NCBI GenBank assembly: GCA_041746635.1
Contig: JBGTGQ010000038.1
Location: 1-57,847, forward strand
Length of the DNA stretch: 57,847 nucleotides
Source: CAMASH01 sp041746635
Lineage (GTDB): Bacteria; Verrucomicrobiota; Verrucomicrobiia; Chthoniobacterales; Terrimicrobiaceae
Reading direction: 5' to 3'
Shown: piece by piece, positions 55,388 through 57,847 of the stretch
How the letters are laid out: every line of letters starts with the position of its first letter
How positions within the stretch are numbered: position 1 is the stretch's first letter
Position numbers and translations under genes: made by a program
The notes under the pieces: model-generated
Databases searched by the model: none
Told to the model about the DNA's origin: nothing
Seen by the model: only the letters and a program-made list of their open reading frames with translations

Positions 55388-55945
55388 ATGGATCGTGATA
55401 GGATTGGAAAAGCCCCCCAAAACGCGCGGGCTTTTTCACTGATTGAACTGTCGGTAGCAATCGGGATCATTGCGATCTTGGCGACCATAGTTCTTGTGGC
55501 GTGGCCGAAGATTATTGCTGCGAGTGAATCAGCCCGCTGCATGAACAACATGCGGTCTCTCCAGACTTCTCTAAATTCGTATGTGCAGGACGTTGGACAC
55601 TGGCCGCAAGTTCCTGAAGAGGTTGAATCTTCGAGCTCGGAAAATGATTTCGCCTACGAAGATTGGTGGTTGGATGAGTTGAAAAATTACGGAGGTACTG
55701 TTGAGGTCTGGAGTTGTCCGACGATCAGGCGCCTGGTTTCCAGCAAAAACCCGAAAGGACGTCCCAAAACCAGCTACACGCCTACGCCGTTTGATCGTAA
55801 TCCCTACACCCCCTATAAATGGAGTACCCAGCCATGGCTGGTGGAAATTGGCAACATGCATGGGCGCGGAGCACTGCTCTGCTTTCCTGACGGATCGGTG
55901 CATACCATCAATGAGGTGTTGGCTAAGCGAGGATTTCGGCAGTGA
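55388..55945 (+). CDS. Prepilin-type (pseudopilin) protein
   Basis: A 185-residue prepilin with a 15-residue leader ending in Ala and the helix FSLIELSVAIGIIAILATIV with the conserved Glu at +5. The mature domain includes MNNMRSLQTSLNSYVQDVG and the terminal CFPDGSVHTINEVLAKRG. It is similar in plan to the prepilin at 350-1027 but not closely alike. It lies after the Ser/Thr-rich secreted protein in the lower-GC patch, suggesting the two could form an accessory surface module. It ends 6 bp from the convergent DUF697 gene. Confidence 0.8.
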   Translation: MDRDRIGKAPQNARAFSLIELSVAIGIIAILATIVLVAWPKIIAASESARCMNNMRSLQTSLNSYVQDVGHWPQVPEEVESSSSENDFAYEDWWLDELKNYGGTVEVWSCPTIRRLVSSKNPKGRPKTSYTPTPFDRNPYTPYKWSTQPWLVEIGNMHGRGALLCFPDGSVHTINEVLAKRGFRQ

Positions 55946-55951
55946 CACCTG

Positions 55952-57067
55952 TCAAATTTCCGGAAAATGTTTCTTTTTTGAGATATCGGGTAGTCCCCTC
56001 CGTTTGAAAGCGTCCCAGCCGGGCAATAATTGCCGGAAAAGTTTTTTGGTTTCCTGGAGGGGAATTTCCTCGATGAAATACGCGATGGAAGCCCTGCCGA
56101 TGGCATAGGTGCCGGCCCCGGCCACGAATCCGGAAACGGCATTTCCCCACAAGGGCACGATTTTGATGATGGCGCGGGCGCTCTCACGGAAGAGAATGCC
56201 TGCGCCGATATTCAGGCCGAGAGCGCCGAGGAATTCCGCCACGAGGCGCGGGCTGGGCGATTTTCCCGAGGTGTGGATGACCAAGCCCACCATGAGGGTT
56301 TGCAGGGCGGTGAGGATGGGCAGGTCAGCCAACGGGATGGGTTGCAGACCGATGACGCCACAGACGGCGGCGAAGGATTTCAAGAGGGAGCGGGCGATGT
56401 GGGCTTGGGCCTCCTTGGCCCCGGTGAGGCGGGCAAATTCCAGCTTGGCGGGATTGGGCAGGAGGGCGCAGATGGCGTCCGGCAGCGAGTCCCCTGCCTC
56501 GGGTGAATAGGCTTGCACCCGGCGACCGGAAAATTCCGGGTGGGTATGCAAGAGCCCGGTGAGCCGGGAACGCGAGGACTCTCCGCCAAAAGCAGCGCCT
56601 ATCAAGGGTGTTTCGGATCCGCCGACGACCGCCCGGGCCGCCGCAGCGGCGAAGTGGCCTTCGTCGTCGGGGGAGTCCTTGACCAAGACCATGATGTCCG
56701 GGCGCAGATGAGCCAGCGCCGCATCGACTGCAGACTGCGGAGTCTCGGCGCGGGCGTCCAGGATAAGAATTTCACCTCGTTCCGGAACGCGGTAGCTGCG
56801 CCAGCCATTTTCGCTGCCGCCCGTTTCCACGTTGGTGCCGCAGAGGACGTGGAGAAATTCCGGAACGCTTTTGCCCGGGTCGCCCAGGAGCACCATTCTG
56901 GCCGGCCGCTGTTCGAGGAAGACCTCCCGGATGGGGAGGAGTTCGCGCAGGATCGGCTTTTGCAAACCGCCGGGCAATTTTTCCACCAGCCGGGTAAACC
57001 GGTCGTAGTACGTCAGCAGCGAATCACGGTTCAAAATGGCGAAGATCTGCGAGGACCGTGTCGGCAT
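55952..57067 (-). CDS. DUF697 membrane protein with degenerate GTPase domain
   Basis: A 371-residue protein: an N-terminal region resembling an Era/YcjX-type GTPase but with a reduced P-loop (VLLGDPGKSVPEFLHVL in place of G-x4-GKS) and no clear DxxG or NKxD, then a C-terminal DUF697 domain with membrane helices (PIPLADLPILTALQTLMVGL, VVxK-like LVAEFLGALGLNIGAGILF, AGAGTYAIGRASIAYFIEEI). The G-domain is therefore probably not a GTPase. The ATG at 57067 lies inside the bcp 3' end (44-bp overlap); a TTG at 57034 would reduce this to 11 bp. Confidence 0.75.
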   Translation of the reverse strand: MPTRSSQIFAILNRDSLLTYYDRFTRLVEKLPGGLQKPILRELLPIREVFLEQRPARMVLLGDPGKSVPEFLHVLCGTNVETGGSENGWRSYRVPERGEILILDARAETPQSAVDAALAHLRPDIMVLVKDSPDDEGHFAAAAARAVVGGSETPLIGAAFGGESSRSRLTGLLHTHPEFSGRRVQAYSPEAGDSLPDAICALLPNPAKLEFARLTGAKEAQAHIARSLLKSFAAVCGVIGLQPIPLADLPILTALQTLMVGLVIHTSGKSPSPRLVAEFLGALGLNIGAGILFRESARAIIKIVPLWGNAVSGFVAGAGTYAIGRASIAYFIEEIPLQETKKLFRQLLPGWDAFKRRGLPDISKKKHFPEI

Positions 57068-57515
57068 GTTCCTCGGGTTTTACCTTGCGGAAGACGGATT
57101 TGATTGTGCCGTCGGGGCCGATGACAAAGGTGCTGCGTTCGGTGCCCATGGATTTTTTCCCCTGGGAATTTTTTTCGATCCAGACGCCGTAGGCGTTGAC
57201 CATTTCGTGCTTTTCATCGCTGATGAGGGGAAAGGGCAGGGCGTGTTTGGCGATGAAATCCGCGTGGCTGGGAGGAGAATCAATGCTGACGCCGAAGACG
57301 ACCACTCCGGTTTCGATCAAATGGGTGTATTTGTCCCGCAGGGCGCAGGCTTGGGCGGTGCACCCTGGGGTGTCGTCCTTGGGGTAAAAATACAGGACGA
57401 GGGTTTTCCCTTTGAAGTCGGAAAGCGTCACCGGGCCGCCTTCGTGGTAGGGACCACCGACGGCAATGGCGGAAAAATCGGGAGCCTTGGCACCCGGAAC
57501 GAGAAGCGCGGACAT
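57024..57515 (-). CDS. bcp: Thioredoxin-dependent peroxiredoxin (Bcp/PrxQ)
   Basis: A 163-residue peroxiredoxin: GAKAPDFSAIAVGG, FKGKTLVLYFYPKDDTPGCT with the peroxidatic Cys, and the resolving Cys five residues later in CTAQACALRD, then VFGVSIDSPPSHADFIAKHA and RSTFVIGPDGTI. Bcp reduces hydroperoxides using thioredoxin. The start is set at ATG 57515 (MSALLVPGAKAPDF); the longer frame adds an unrelated leader. It overlaps the DUF697 gene. Confidence 0.93.
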   Translation of the reverse strand: MSALLVPGAKAPDFSAIAVGGPYHEGGPVTLSDFKGKTLVLYFYPKDDTPGCTAQACALRDKYTHLIETGVVVFGVSIDSPPSHADFIAKHALPFPLISDEKHEMVNAYGVWIEKNSQGKKSMGTERSTFVIGPDGTIKSVFRKVKPEEHADTVLADLRHFEP

Positions 57516-57581
57516 GGGGGAACCATTCCCCGCGATGCCGGTTTTGGCAAGTCCCGGGTGGGGCGGGTGTCCCATAGGCGT

Positions 57582-57714
57582 TAACCCGTAGCGGAAAACG
57601 TGAGTTTTCCGTCTGCGTCAGATCCTGAAGCGTCCATGATCGTGATGATGGTGCCCGATTTTTACTCCGGCAAGCCATGGCTCGTCGGAAAACTTACGTT
57701 TTCCGCTACGGTTA
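57582..57714. repeat. CGTAGCGGAAAACG-type inverted repeat (133 bp)
   Basis: Left: CGTAGCGGAAAACGTGAG followed by TTTTCCG (hairpin CGGAAAAC-GTGA-GTTTTCCG). Right: CGGAAAACTTACGTTTTCCG followed by CTACGGTTA. The two halves are mutually inverted and together span the bcp-dapL gap. Two hairpin units with about 70 bases between them, so a REPIN-like doublet of a fourth family. Confidence 0.7.
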
Positions 57715-57719
57715 GCGCG

Positions 57720-57847
57720 TTACCAATCCAACGCGCGGAAGCGCTGGGCGGCTTCTTCGGCGTTCGTTCGGCTGTTGAACGCCGAGATGCGGAAGTAGCC
57801 CTCGCCATTGCTGCCAAAGCCGCTCCCCGGCGTGACGACGATGTTCG
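57720..57847 (-). CDS. dapL: LL-diaminopimelate aminotransferase, C-terminal part
   Basis: Partial; continues beyond the right edge. The minus strand encodes NIVVTPGSGFGSNGEGYFRI, then SAFNSRTNAEEAAQRFRALDW and a stop. The VVTPGSGFG and EGYFRISAF stretches are characteristic of DapL, the aminotransferase route to lysine and peptidoglycan precursors found in chlamydiae, plants and Verrucomicrobiota. The catalytic Lys is outside the window. Confidence 0.75.
   Translation of the reverse strand, partial: NIVVTPGSGFGSNGEGYFRISAFNSRTNAEEAAQRFRALDW

Noticed and set aside
1..57847. CRISPR arrays, tRNA or rRNA genes, tmRNA near smpB, prophage or integron
   Set aside because: No regularly spaced direct repeats, no cloverleaf-like or conserved rRNA sequence and no phage structural genes were recognised by eye. 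A short tRNA could still be missed without a search tool.

Overview
The window looks like a stretch of chromosome from a GC-rich Gram-negative bacterium. It was probably a member of the Verrucomicrobiota or a close PVC relative; this is inferred from gene content, without any database search. The signs are lipid A, Kdo and heptose genes (kdsB, hldA, gmhB, rfaE2, lpxK), the futalosine route to menaquinone (mqnC), a type II glutamine synthetase, an LL-diaminopimelate aminotransferase C-terminus (dapL-like), G/H-type prepilin proteins, a phoH-pgpH-ybeY order, many secreted proteins of unknown function, and many short palindromic repeats between genes. No rRNA, tRNA, CRISPR array or prophage was recognised.

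Layout. 1-1.1 kb: tyrosine recombinase fragment and a prepilin. 1.1-9 kb: leuS, rdgB, an OmpH-like lipoprotein, mqnC, a YhaM-like nuclease and glnA with a candidate sigma-54 promoter. 9.2-10.4 kb: a miniature kinase overlapping a PP2C phosphatase. 10.5-12.8 kb: hldA-gmhB-kdsB for LPS inner core. 12.9-21.2 kb: a long co-directional run (two secreted proteins, phoH, pgpH, ybeY, clpS, DUF2017, recO, TPR protein, rfaE2, rpoZ, smpB). 21.3-23.6 kb: small membrane proteins and pabB on the minus strand. 23.7-30.1 kb: prs, rplY, pth, rpsF, ssb and comM with secreted proteins. 30.3-31 kb: an AbrB-Doc toxin-antitoxin pair. 31.1-37.8 kb: a fatty acid hydroxylase-like gene, thrB, and an envelope cluster (lpxK, PAP2, GT39-like, GT2). 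38-40.4 kb: lemA and DUF2207. 40.8-47.3 kb: a DegP-like protease, an amidase, and a three-gene unit centred on a receiver-pseudokinase-TM-FGE fusion. 47.4-57.8 kb: an orphan DNA methyltransferase, a deaminase, an M23 peptidase, a BsuPI-domain protein, acpP, an rlmI-like gene, a lower-GC patch with a Ser/Thr-rich secreted protein and a prepilin, a DUF697 protein, bcp and the end of dapL.

The most striking observation is that leuS carries a REP-associated tyrosine transposase (RAYT) unit of about 649 bp, inserted in frame and sense between the editing domain and the catalytic core. The open reading frame runs through the whole unit, so the predicted LeuRS is about 1098 residues with an internal HUH/Y1 transposase domain. 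The unit's ends (GTGGCAT...ATGCCAC hairpins) match three short non-autonomous copies in the window (6762-6855, 27412-27471, 49347-49404). This gives a RAYT together with its apparent REPIN progeny. At least three further palindromic repeat families are present, one of them nested with a REPIN and one lying at the breakpoint of a truncated transporter gene.
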